From Clostridia bacterium (GTDB lineage: Bacteria > Bacillota > Clostridia > Oscillospirales > CAG-272), in NCBI GenBank assembly GCA_017942005.1, contig JAGAVJ010000026.1, positions 85,289 through 149,288 on the forward strand: a DNA stretch of 64,000 bases. The letters run 5' to 3'. A program made the translations under genes and the position numbers. The notes beneath the pieces were generated by a model that worked only from the letters and a program-made list of their open reading frames with translations, did no database searches and had not been told where the DNA came from. Below are positions 43,495-52,731 of this stretch, piece by piece (the first letter of the stretch is position 1; each line of letters opens with the position of its first letter).

Positions 43495-44972
43495 TGCGCG
43501 CCATATGCCTTGTGCTGACAGCAGTGTTCCTTCTGCTTGGTGCCGTCGGGTGCAAAAGCGGATCACAGGCAGTTTTTCTGCCGAAAGAAGGCTATGATTA
43601 CCGTGAGCAGTGCGGCGTTCTTTTCGGGTACCGGATACCGATGATCGGAGACAATCCGATGTGTACCGCACTTGATGGCAAAAATACGGTGCCGACCGAT
43701 ATCAATGCTTATGTGTATCAAATAGAGGAAGATGCATTTTCTTTGGCGGCGGTGGAAATGATGCCGCTGCATCTTTCCCTATATGATAAAAATTTTAATC
43801 AAACCCTACATGATAAGAATTTTAATCAGACCCTACAAGATATAAATTTAAACCAGACCCTACAAGATATAGAGTTTAACAAAAACCTTCCGGAAATGGA
43901 TTTGACTCAAGGTCAGGATATCATCCTTTCCGTACCGTGCGTCAAAGTGGGAGAAGACGAAACGCAGCCGGTCTTTTTTGCATCCACCGTCGAAGGGGAG
44001 CAGCTTCCGTTTCCTGCTGTAATCGCAGAAGGGAGTGTGTCTGACTGTGCTGTGGTTTCGGTGGGAACGTGTTTATGCCTTGCCGATGCAGAACATTGTA
44101 CCGTGCTTACCCATACGCTTGGCACTGTATTTTCTGTTTTATCAGAAGAAGACCGCATACTGTATTCCGACCAAAACGGCAGTCTGTATGACTACTGCGG
44201 GAAAGACGGGAGCACGCGCTGCGTGTATCAGTATCAGGGTCGCTCATATCCGGATGATGTGGAAGGCAGTCAGAACAGTGGCAGCATCGGTGTGACCGAT
44301 GCATGGTACGCGGCTGACCTGGATTCCGTTTCTGATTTTAAAGGTTCTGCGGACATGCTGATTATCTATCAGACAGCAGACGGGACATGGTATCATACAG
44401 AGGTAGTATATGATACTGCCGGTATTTTGGACACGGAACTTCCGCGTATGGAATGTATCTTTCCGGAACCGCCGGATGGGGGTGAGTTGTGGTCGTGCGT
44501 CCTTGTACGGGACACCGCCGCAGCGCTTTGCGGTAATGATGACACGAGTTATTTTTATCATGTATGTTCAGGAGAGCGCGTTCCGATGGATGTCGGCGGA
44601 CTGTATCGGTTTCGTTTTTCATCGAGCGGGGCAAACGGGTCAGGGAATTCCCATATGGTGGATACCACAGCCCTTCCGCTTTCTCCGGATGGGGTATTCG
44701 TTTATCTGTATGATATCGACTTTATTTATCGGGTAAATTTGTTCACAGGCGATTTAAGCCTTGCGTACAACGAAGCGCCGATTCTGGAAAACGCCTGCAT
44801 TCTCCATTCTCTGACGGCTGTGACGGATGAATTTGTACTGTTATCGCAGAAGGCGTCGGAGCATACGGAGCATGCGGCGGTCATCACGGTTGCTTTGTTT
44901 GAAGAAGATGTTCCGGAAGTGCGGCATGAGTATGAAAAAATTGATGTGGATGTTATGGAAGCAGATTCTTAA
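43491..44972 (+). CDS. Lipoprotein of unknown function with four nine-residue repeats
   Basis: A protein of 493 residues with a signal peptide ending in lipobox 'LGAVGC', so it is probably exported and lipid-anchored. Residues about 99-134 are four tandem nonapeptides: DKNFNQTLH, DKNFNQTLQ, DINLNQTLQ, DIEFNKNLP. The rest is beta-rich with WD-like turns ('LYDYCGKDGSTRCVYQY', 'GVFVYLYDIDFIYRVNLFTG'), suggesting a propeller. It overlaps the ATPase gene by 4 bases, so a cytoplasmic P-loop ATPase and an exported lipoprotein are translationally coupled. I do not recognise the family. Confidence 0.75.
   Translation: MMRAICLVLTAVFLLLGAVGCKSGSQAVFLPKEGYDYREQCGVLFGYRIPMIGDNPMCTALDGKNTVPTDINAYVYQIEEDAFSLAAVEMMPLHLSLYDKNFNQTLHDKNFNQTLQDINLNQTLQDIEFNKNLPEMDLTQGQDIILSVPCVKVGEDETQPVFFASTVEGEQLPFPAVIAEGSVSDCAVVSVGTCLCLADAEHCTVLTHTLGTVFSVLSEEDRILYSDQNGSLYDYCGKDGSTRCVYQYQGRSYPDDVEGSQNSGSIGVTDAWYAADLDSVSDFKGSADMLIIYQTADGTWYHTEVVYDTAGILDTELPRMECIFPEPPDGGELWSCVLVRDTAAALCGNDDTSYFYHVCSGERVPMDVGGLYRFRFSSSGANGSGNSHMVDTTALPLSPDGVFVYLYDIDFIYRVNLFTGDLSLAYNEAPILENACILHSLTAVTDEFVLLSQKASEHTEHAAVITVALFEEDVPEVRHEYEKIDVDVMEADS
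43785..43892 (+). repeat. Four tandem 27-bp units inside lipoprotein gene
   Basis: Units start with GATA and share TTTAATCA/GACCCTACA-type sequence. Units 1-3 are close and unit 4 is diverged. They keep frame and are AT-richer than the host gene. Confidence 0.85.
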
Positions 44973-45052
44973 AAAACACCCGATGCCCTCTTTGGACTGC
45001 GTTTTTTGCCGCTGATTTTGATAAAAAGCAGGCATTTCCATAAAGAAAGGAA

Positions 45053-45072
45053 GCTTTTGCTCACGCAAAAGC
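45053..45072 (+). promoter_or_regulatory. Hairpin between ribosome site and dut start
   Basis: GCTTTTGC (45053-45060), loop TCAC, GCAAAAGC (45065-45072), directly after AGAAAGGAA. A six-codon ORF, ATG 45074 to TGA 45094, follows, and its stop overlaps the dut ATG (45091). A matching arrangement precedes nat at 47652. Confidence 0.65.
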
Positions 45073-45090
45073 GATGGTCATAAAATCGAT

Positions 45091-45534
45091 ATGAATCTCA
45101 ATGTAAAAATCAAGCGTCTGCATCCTTTGGTGACGCTGCCTTCTTATGCAACCGACAGCGCCGCAGGGATGGATCTGCACGCTGCTATCGACGCGCCGGT
45201 TGAAATTCCGCCGCATACAAGAGTGCGCATCCCCTGCGGATTTGCCATTGCGCCGGAACGGAATGACGTTGCGGCACTTATCTTTGCGCGTTCCGGTCTG
45301 GCACATAAAAAGGGGCTTGCGCCCTCTAACTGCGTCGGTGTTGTGGACGCCGATTACCGCGGAGAAGTGATGGTATCCGTATTCAACCAGAGCGACGAGA
45401 TGTATTTCATGCAGCCGGATGAGCGTTTTGCGCAGATGGTGTTTGTGCCGGTATATGCGGCTGTGATGACCGCGTGCGATACACTGGACGAAACGGAACG
45501 CGGCGCCGGCGGCTTCGGTTCTACCGGAAACTAA
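45091..45534 (+). CDS. dut: dUTP diphosphatase
   Basis: A protein of 147 residues, normal for trimeric dUTPases that hydrolyse dUTP to dUMP. All five motifs are present: 'AAGMDLHAAIDA' (1), 'RSGLAHKKGLAP' (2), 'GVVDADYRGEVMV' (3), 'DERFAQMVFVP' (4) and 'ERGAGGFGSTGN' (5). The start lacks a normally spaced Shine-Dalgarno; AGAAAGGAA lies before a hairpin 18 bases upstream. It is followed at 15 bases by the DUF4321 gene and then maf-mreB on the same strand. Confidence 0.96.
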   Translation: MNLNVKIKRLHPLVTLPSYATDSAAGMDLHAAIDAPVEIPPHTRVRIPCGFAIAPERNDVAALIFARSGLAHKKGLAPSNCVGVVDADYRGEVMVSVFNQSDEMYFMQPDERFAQMVFVPVYAAVMTACDTLDETERGAGGFGSTGN

Positions 45535-45549
45535 AGGAGAAACCCGGAA

Positions 45550-45801
45550 ATGAACAGCAAAATTTATTATGTCTTTCTTGTTCTGGTCGGGATTGTGGTA
45601 GGAACCTTGGTCGCCAATGTCACCTCGCACATACCGGCGCTCGGATGGCTTTCTTATGCACTGTCCTTTGGTCTGGAGTCGCCGATTGTTCTCAATCTGT
45701 CGGTCATTCGCCTGACCTTTGGCTTGACGGTCGATTTGTCGGTATCGGTGATTTTGTTTATTATCATCAGTTTGGTTGTCGGACGGTGCCTTCGCCGCTG
45801 A
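45550..45801 (+). CDS. DUF4321 small membrane protein
   Basis: A protein of 83 residues with two hydrophobic segments, 'YYVFLVLVGIVVGTLVANVT' and 'LSVSVILFIIISLVVGRCL', split by 'IPALGWLSYALSFGLESP'. This pattern is the DUF4321 family, often found next to maf/mreB in Clostridia, as here. AAAGGAG precedes the ATG. It is presumably integral to the membrane; a link to shape determination is inferred only from neighbourhood. Confidence 0.82.
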   Translation: MNSKIYYVFLVLVGIVVGTLVANVTSHIPALGWLSYALSFGLESPIVLNLSVIRLTFGLTVDLSVSVILFIIISLVVGRCLRR

Positions 45802-45880
45802 TCTTGTTTTGCATGAGCGCCTTCTGTAGTGGAACAGCACACAAAAAATCATATATGATAGAATAGGGACGGAACGTTTT

Positions 45881-46537
45881 ATGAAACTGATACTCGCTTC
45901 AAGTTCTCCCAGACGAAGAGAAATTCTTGGAAACCTGGGACTTTTTCCGGAAATCATTGTGCCGGATACAGATGAGAGGGAAGGCTGTGACCGCAATGTG
46001 CTGACCCCGGAGGAGCTTGTGATGGGACTGGCGAGCAGAAAAGCGCGCGCGGTACATAAACTGCTTTGTGATGCAAACCGGGGGACAGAGGACTGTATTC
46101 TTTTGGCAGCAGATACAGTGGTGGCGTTAAACGGTCTGATTTTAGAAAAGCCAAAGGATACGGAGGATGCGTATCGGATGCTGCGCCGGCTTTCCGGGTG
46201 CACGCATGATGTGTTTACCGGGGTTGCGCTGATGCATGGCAATCATCTGACGGTGGATGCAGAGCGTACTGCGGTGACGTTTCGCTCTTTGACAAAAGAA
46301 GAAATCAATACCTATATCGCAACAGGAGACCCTATGGGCAAAGCAGGCGCATACGGGATACAGGGACCGGGAGCACTGCTGGTCGAAGGGGTATCCGGCG
46401 ATTTTTTCAATGTGGTCGGTCTGCCCGTGTGGCGTGTGGATGCATTGATGCGTCACGCCTTCGGCATTGGTTTGATGAATCTGGTTATGGAGCAGGGAGA
46501 GGGGGATTTTTTGCAGCATGAAAAATATCGGCATTGA
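45881..46537 (+). CDS. maf: Maf nucleotide pyrophosphatase
   Basis: A protein of 218 residues. The Maf start 'LILASSSPRRREIL' holds the nucleotide-binding serine/arginine loop. 'LLAADTVVALNGLILEKPKDTEDAYRML' contains the catalytic aspartate and the DTEDA region, and 'YIATGDPMGKAGAYGIQGPG' is the second conserved block. It is a house-cleaning enzyme hydrolysing modified or canonical NTPs, historically linked to septum inhibition. It overlaps mreB by 20 bases, so translation is coupled. Confidence 0.95.
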   Translation: MKLILASSSPRRREILGNLGLFPEIIVPDTDEREGCDRNVLTPEELVMGLASRKARAVHKLLCDANRGTEDCILLAADTVVALNGLILEKPKDTEDAYRMLRRLSGCTHDVFTGVALMHGNHLTVDAERTAVTFRSLTKEEINTYIATGDPMGKAGAYGIQGPGALLVEGVSGDFFNVVGLPVWRVDALMRHAFGIGLMNLVMEQGEGDFLQHEKYRH

Positions 46538-47537
46538 CCTGGGAACTGCGAATACCCGCATTTTCCTGCGTGGGAAAGGCATTGTTCTGCGTGAGCCGTC
46601 CGCGGTTGCGGTATCCGATGAAACAGAGGAAGTGCTGGCGGTCGGACTGGATGCACAGCGCATGGCAGGAAAAACGCCGGACGGGGTGTCGGTGTGCAGA
46701 CCCATCAAATCCGGCGTCATTGCACAGTTTGATGCGGCGGTTGCCATGGTGGATATTTTCATGCAGAAAAGCGCCGGTGCATTGGGTTCCGGACACCCGC
46801 GCGTTATGGTGTGCGTACCTTATTCCATCAACGACGTGGAACGCCGTGCGGTTGAAGAAGTTGTTTTGGAAGCGGGCGCCAAAAGTGTGGCGCTGATCGA
46901 ATCCTCTCTTGCTTCCGCCATCGGTGCGGGACTGCGTGTCACCCATCCGAAGGGATCTATGATTGTAGACATCGGCGGCGGCACAACGGAAATTGCCGTC
47001 ATGAGCATCGGCGCGATTGTTGCAGCGCGGTCTGTACGTGCCGCGGGAGATACGCTGGATGAAGCCATCAGCGACTATATCCGCCGCAAGTACAATGTGA
47101 TGATCAGCGATAACACCGCGGAATACGTCAAGCGCAGCATCGGCAGCATTGAGTCAAAAATCGCAGGCGCTGCACCCGCACCGAAGGAAATGGAGATTCG
47201 CGGACGCAATATTATCACAGGACTGCCTGTCGCCATCCGACTGACAGGTGCGGATATGGCGGAAGCAATGGCGGAGCCGGTCGCACAGATTGTAGACGGT
47301 ATTCGCGCAACGCTGGAAAATATTCCGCCGGAGCTTGCGGCAGATCTGATTGAGGAAGGCATTGTGCTCTCCGGTGCAGGCGCACTGCTCGGCGGTCTGC
47401 CGGCGTTGATTTCCAAAGTAACGCATTTAAAGGTTTCCATTGCCAAAAATCCGACAGACTGCTCGGTGCTTGGTCTTGGAAGACTTCTGGAATATACTGG
47501 AGATGTGGACAGAATCATTCGCTTCCGGACAAAATAG
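46518..47537 (+). CDS. mreB: Rod shape-determining protein MreB
   Basis: A protein of 339 residues, standard for this bacterial actin. Phosphate 1 is 'IGIDLGTANTRIFLRGKGIVL', the second loop 'MIVDIGGGTTEIAVMSIG', and the adenosine motif 'VLSGAGALLGGLPALI'. It forms membrane-associated filaments that guide RodA/PBP2. Here it is separated from mreC (26.6 kb) and PBP2 (35-37 kb) and follows maf. It could instead be an Mbl paralogue; nothing in the sequence excludes that. Confidence 0.95.
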   Translation: MKNIGIDLGTANTRIFLRGKGIVLREPSAVAVSDETEEVLAVGLDAQRMAGKTPDGVSVCRPIKSGVIAQFDAAVAMVDIFMQKSAGALGSGHPRVMVCVPYSINDVERRAVEEVVLEAGAKSVALIESSLASAIGAGLRVTHPKGSMIVDIGGGTTEIAVMSIGAIVAARSVRAAGDTLDEAISDYIRRKYNVMISDNTAEYVKRSIGSIESKIAGAAPAPKEMEIRGRNIITGLPVAIRLTGADMAEAMAEPVAQIVDGIRATLENIPPELAADLIEEGIVLSGAGALLGGLPALISKVTHLKVSIAKNPTDCSVLGLGRLLEYTGDVDRIIRFRTK

Positions 47538-47651
47538 CGTTTGCTTTTGTAAAAGTTACGGTTATCGGTTTGAAACCTATAGTTTCAGAGAAATCATTTT
47601 TATGTGTTTTTGCATCTAACGCCGCAAAATTCCCATAAAGAAAAGGAGATC

Positions 47652-47672
47652 GCTTTTACTTGCGGTAAAAGC
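47652..47672 (+). promoter_or_regulatory. Hairpin between ribosome site and nat start
   Basis: GCTTTTAC (47652-47659), loop TTGCG, GTAAAAGC (47665-47672), preceded by CCATAAAGAAAAGGAGATC and followed by nine bases to ATG 47682. It resembles the dut leader (CCATAAAGAAAGGAA then GCTTTTGC stem). Confidence 0.65.
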
Positions 47673-47681
47673 TACAGTAGT

Positions 47682-48485
47682 ATGACAGAAATACAAATTG
47701 CATCGACACTGTCCCGCATCGGTCTTGATCCCAAACGGGACTTGACCCCGACGGCGGAACTGTTGAGAGAAATTCAGTATGCGTTCTGCACGACAGTGCC
47801 GTATGAAAATATCGATATCCTGCGCGGCATTCCGCTGTCCCTTTGTGAGGATGCTCTGTACGATAAAATTGTCACACGCCGCAGAGGCGGGTATTGCTTT
47901 GAAATCAACGGATTTCTTGCAGCCTTTTTGCGTGCGCTCGGTTATACCGTCACAGAATATATGGCGCGGTATCTGCGCGGTGAAACCGAAATCCCGATGC
48001 GCCGCCATAGAGTGTTGGGTGTGGAAACCGGAGCAGGCGAACCACACAGCCGTTTTATTTGTGATGCAGGCATCGGACAGGCGTCGTTCCGGTATCCGCT
48101 GCCGTTTTATAGAGGTGCTATATCAAAGCAGTGTGGGGAATGCTACCGTGTGGAAAAAGAAGACTTTTTCGGCTGGGTGATCTCCGATTGCCGCAAAACG
48201 CCGGAGGGAGAAGACGAATGGCGTCGATTCTACAGCTTTACAGAAGAGCCGCAGCTCGGCATTGATTATATTATGCCGTCCTTCTGGTGCGAAATGCATC
48301 CGGACTCCCCGTTCCGCGGTGCCTATATGCTGTCCATCAAAACCGCCGACGGCAGAAAAACGCTTGACGGAAACGTATACCGTATTTTTTCGGGGGACGG
48401 TGTGACGGAGCGTGTCCTCTCAGAGGAAGAGATTCCCCGCATCCTGTCCGAAGTCTTTGGAATTACAGAATCGATATCAGAATGA
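47682..48485 (+). CDS. nat: Arylamine N-acetyltransferase
   Basis: A protein of 267 residues from ATG 47682; the longer frame from 47604 runs through the leader hairpin. The catalytic triad is visible: Cys72 in 'RRGGYCFEINGF', His109 in 'RRHRVLGV' and Asp128 in 'FICDAGIG', close to the usual 69/107/122 spacing. The N-terminal 'VPYENIDILRGIPLSL' is typical. It transfers acetyl from acetyl-CoA to arylamines or hydrazines in the cytoplasm; the natural substrate is unclear. Its stop overlaps the flippase start (ATGA). Confidence 0.92.
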   Translation: MTEIQIASTLSRIGLDPKRDLTPTAELLREIQYAFCTTVPYENIDILRGIPLSLCEDALYDKIVTRRRGGYCFEINGFLAAFLRALGYTVTEYMARYLRGETEIPMRRHRVLGVETGAGEPHSRFICDAGIGQASFRYPLPFYRGAISKQCGECYRVEKEDFFGWVISDCRKTPEGEDEWRRFYSFTEEPQLGIDYIMPSFWCEMHPDSPFRGAYMLSIKTADGRKTLDGNVYRIFSGDGVTERVLSEEEIPRILSEVFGITESISE

Positions 48486-49981
48486 ACAAAGCGACCAGTA
48501 CCAAACGAAATTATCTGTATAACGTCATCAGCGAGCTGCTGACAACCTTAATTCCCTTAATTACGATGCCGTATGTGACCCGCGTGCTCGGACGCGGGGG
48601 CATCGGTTCCTATCAGTATGTACAGACCATTGCAAGCTATTTCGTGCTTTTTGCAAACTGCGGCGTTAAGGCGTATGGCAATCGCTGCATTGCACAGGCA
48701 AAAGACGACCCATGTGCACGGAACCGCGTATTTTCCGGTATTTTTTATCAGCAGGTGTTTTTGTCTTTTGCTGTGGGGATTCTTTATACGGTGTTGGCGC
48801 TGTCTTACCGTGACAGCCTATACCGTGTCCTGTTTGCAATATTCGGCATCAATATGGTGTCGGCAATGCTGGAAATTACATGGCTGTACTACGGTATGGA
48901 GCAGTTCCGCCCGGTTGCATTTTGTACGATTGGCGCCAAAACTGCGGTAGCGGCGGGAATCTTTCTGCTTGTGCGGGAGGAGGGGGATCTCTGGATTTAT
49001 GCCCTTTTGTGTTCGCTTGGCGTCATTGCCGTACAGCTCTATCTGTGGTGCGGCGTCCATCGGTTTGTCAAATTTGTCCCTGTTCCGATGAAAGAGATCA
49101 AACAGCATTTTCTGCCGTGTTTGGCATTGCTTTTGCCGATGCTTGCACCGACACTGTTCCGCTCTATGGATAAGCTGATGCTGGAAGGGATGACAGGCGC
49201 GGATGCCGTCGGACTGTACGGTGCGGCGGAGCAGCTGCAAACCTGTATGCTCGGTTTTATCACAGGACTTGGATGGGTGATGCTGCCCAGAGTGTCCAAC
49301 CTGCTTGCACAGGGACGGGATTCGGAGGCGCAGAAATACATTGGAACCTCTATGCAGTTTTCCGTCTTTTTGGGCGCTGCATTTGCGTTTGGCATTGCCG
49401 CAGTTTCAGATGTGTTTGTGCCATACTATTACGGTGCGTCTTTTTCGGAAGCCTCGGTTCTGACGCTTGTGCTGTCGCCGACCATTTTTATGATTGCATG
49501 GGCGGACGTTGTTCGGGCGCAGTATATCATACCGCACAAGCGCGACCGCATTTTTGTGGTATCGGTCCTTGCCGGTGCTGCTGTTAATTTGCTTGTGAAT
49601 GCCGTATGTATTCCGTGGTTTTCCTCCATATGTGAAGCGCTTTCCCTGACGCGGGATGCTGCCGGTGCGCTTGGCGCATTGCCGGGAACGCTTGCGGCGG
49701 AAGGAAGTGTGATTGCGGTGCAGTACTTTTATTTAAAAAAAGAACTGCCGTACCGTTCCTATGTGCGCACATGTGCCATTTTTCCAATTGCGGGAGGATG
49801 CATGTTTGCAGCGGTCCGGCTTTGTGGCAATCTGCTTTCAACATTGACGGCTGCGGCGATTTCTCCACTGCTTCTGCTGTTATCAGAGGTCCTTGTCGGC
49901 GGAATGGTGTATCTTTTGATCGTTGGCTTCTGGTATTATAAATTCCGGCGGGATACCCTGCGGCTGCTTTTACAAAAATGA
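48482..49981 (+). CDS. Polysaccharide/oligosaccharide flippase (Wzx/RfbX, MOP superfamily)
   Basis: A protein of 499 residues with about 12-14 hydrophobic helices. The start 'NYLYNVISELLTTLIPLITMPYVTRVLG' is the classic Wzx entry motif, followed by 'GIGSYQYVQTIASYFVLFANCGV'. Such proteins flip undecaprenyl-linked glycans across the membrane. No glycosyltransferases are adjacent, so it is an isolated flippase coupled to nat by a 4-base overlap. A teichoic-acid or exopolysaccharide role is possible, but the partner genes are not in view. Confidence 0.9.
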   Translation: MNKATSTKRNYLYNVISELLTTLIPLITMPYVTRVLGRGGIGSYQYVQTIASYFVLFANCGVKAYGNRCIAQAKDDPCARNRVFSGIFYQQVFLSFAVGILYTVLALSYRDSLYRVLFAIFGINMVSAMLEITWLYYGMEQFRPVAFCTIGAKTAVAAGIFLLVREEGDLWIYALLCSLGVIAVQLYLWCGVHRFVKFVPVPMKEIKQHFLPCLALLLPMLAPTLFRSMDKLMLEGMTGADAVGLYGAAEQLQTCMLGFITGLGWVMLPRVSNLLAQGRDSEAQKYIGTSMQFSVFLGAAFAFGIAAVSDVFVPYYYGASFSEASVLTLVLSPTIFMIAWADVVRAQYIIPHKRDRIFVVSVLAGAAVNLLVNAVCIPWFSSICEALSLTRDAAGALGALPGTLAAEGSVIAVQYFYLKKELPYRSYVRTCAIFPIAGGCMFAAVRLCGNLLSTLTAAAISPLLLLLSEVLVGGMVYLLIVGFWYYKFRRDTLRLLLQK

Positions 49982-50015
49982 GCGTTTCTATACTTTTTTG
50001 CAGATAAAAGAAAGA

Positions 50016-50060
50016 ATATCGCATTTTCCTATTGACAAAACGAGGAAAATGCGATATAAT
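50016..50060 (+). promoter_or_regulatory. Consensus promoter inside a perfect 15-bp inverted repeat
   Basis: TTGACA (50032-50037), 17 bases, TATAAT (50055-50060). The arms ATATCGCATTTTCCT (50016-50030) and AGGAAAATGCGATAT (50043-50057) are perfect inverted repeats, with the -35 in the 12-base loop and the right arm overlapping the -10. This is the layout expected of a repressor operator. Confidence 0.8.
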
Positions 50061-50093
50061 ATCAATAATATCTATGAAAAAGGAGAGCTTAGA

Positions 50094-50228
50094 ATGAAGG
50101 ATAACATCGCGCTGCTTGATCAAACCGCGAATATGCCTTGTATCGCATACGCCTCTTTGCGTCCTGCACTTGACGGATGCGGTATAATTATGCGTATGCA
50201 AACCATTCTTTCTAAAACCCCCTTTTGA
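50094..50228 (+). CDS. 44-residue peptide upstream of guaB
   Basis: ATG 50094 follows AAAAAGGAGAGC, a strong ribosome site, 34 bases after the consensus promoter. The peptide begins MKDNIALLDQTANMPC, has cysteines at 16 and 29 and ends SKTPF. It has no signal peptide or transmembrane span. Promoter, operator, ribosome site and ORF are all in register, so it is probably translated. It may be a leader peptide for guaB (158 bases downstream) or a small regulator. No homologue is known to me. Confidence 0.55.
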   Translation: MKDNIALLDQTANMPCIAYASLRPALDGCGIIMRMQTILSKTPF

Positions 50229-50233
50229 CTCCC

Positions 50234-50282
50234 GGTTGTGTGTGAAACGAAAAACGTACTTTGCGCACAAGCGGTATTTTTT
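50234..50282 (+). terminator. Possible attenuator/terminator between peptide gene and guaB
   Basis: TTGTGTGTGAAACG can pair with CGTACTTTGCGCACAA (with G-U pairs and a two-base bulge), followed by GCGG and a T-rich run. The pairing is imperfect. It would attenuate read-through from the operator-controlled promoter to guaB. Confidence 0.4.
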
Positions 50283-50371
50283 TATACCCTTCCCTATGTC
50301 AACCCTGATACCGTATCACAAAATCCGGATATCCCCATTTTTTGAAAAAAATCCACTCAATTCGACAGTAA

Positions 50372-51862
<1,491 letters not shown>

Positions 51863-51888
51863 GTTCTAAATTTTATATCCATGTATTA

Positions 51889-51925
51889 CGCCTCTGCCAA
51901 AGCGATTGACAGAGGCGCTTTTTTG
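51889..51925 (+). terminator. Terminator after guaB
   Basis: GCCTCTG (51890-51896) pairs with CAGAGGC (51910-51916), followed by GCTTTTTTG. Confidence 0.85.
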
Positions 51926-51986
51926 TTGATGCTGCATAAAACAAAAAGTATATTTTGTATAAATTGTCGATTTTATAGGAAAACGA

Positions 51987-52015
51987 TTGACAAATATAGA
52001 AAAGGATGTTATACT
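51987..52015 (+). promoter_or_regulatory. Promoter of small anchored protein gene
   Basis: TTGACA (51987-51992), 17 bases, TATACT (52010-52015). Confidence 0.7.
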
Positions 52016-52118
52016 ACATCATATAATGAAACGATATATTTTGTAAAAATTGACGATATTTTGGGGGTGTTTCGCGCTTAATATGAAACTCATATAGAGG
52101 AAAGGAGCAGTTATACAT

Positions 52119-52613
52119 ATGAAAAAGAATAGAATCATGATAATCATAATCATACTGTTTTCCCTGGTTTTGCTTCTTATCCTGTGTGCGATTCCCAAAA
52201 ATCGATATGAAAATGCACTGCACAAAATCGGCGGAAAAAACATTACCACCTATACCCTGATAGCGGAACTGGAAAGTCATGGCGGATTTCTCAATGACGG
52301 AACGACATATTATGCATTTGAGAAGCTTGACCCGGTGGAAATGATGCAGATGATTTCAGATCAACCAAGATGGCGGGAATTGTCTGAATTTGAAAGTATT
52401 GGTTCGTTTTTGTATCACGGTACCGGCGATATCCAGATCCCGGAAATCAACATAGAGAGAGGATACGTCTATTTTTACGATGATCAAAATCCGAAAGTGT
52501 ATTACAGTGAAACGGATCTCAACGAAGTTTTTAGCAGATACTCCCATAACTATATAATTGCATTGTTGGATATCGATCACAATACGCTCTACTATGTTAA
52601 AGCGGATTCATAA
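52119..52613 (+). CDS. Small membrane-anchored protein of unknown function
   Basis: A protein of 164 residues. Residues 5-24 ('RIMIIIIILFSLVLLLILCA') are a single transmembrane anchor, leaving a 140-residue domain most likely outside. That domain is mixed alpha/beta with many Tyr/Phe/Asp ('DGTTYYAFEKLDPVEMMQM', 'GYVYFYDDQNPKVYYSETD') and no family I recognise. GAAAGGAGC precedes ATG 52119. It has its own promoter and is followed 50 bases later by palindromic repeat R5. The surrounding DNA is AT-richer than guaB. Confidence 0.7.
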   Translation: MKKNRIMIIIIILFSLVLLLILCAIPKNRYENALHKIGGKNITTYTLIAELESHGGFLNDGTTYYAFEKLDPVEMMQMISDQPRWRELSEFESIGSFLYHGTGDIQIPEINIERGYVYFYDDQNPKVYYSETDLNEVFSRYSHNYIIALLDIDHNTLYYVKADS

Positions 52614-52649
52614 AAGATGTCATCTGAATATTGAAATCCCAAATCGAAA

Positions 52650-52728
52650 CGTTTTTGAGGGGTTTTCAGGGGGGCTTTTTTCAAAAAGCCCCCCTGAATG
52701 GGGTTTGGGGCAACGCCCCACCGTATCC
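52650..52728. repeat. Palindromic element R5 (module D)
   Basis: The stem TTCAGGGGGGCTTTTT/AAAAAGCCCCCCTGAA (52665-52697) is followed by a small stem TTGGGG/CCCCA (52705-52720) and CCGTATCC. On the minus strand it reads in the same order as module D of R1 and R6. It lies between converging genes and can terminate both. Confidence 0.8.
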
Positions 52729-52731
52729 TTA

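Noticed and set aside
45061..46242. Minus-strand open frame (393 residues) opposite dut and maf
   Set aside because: Ser/Arg-rich shadow of two well-supported plus-strand genes.
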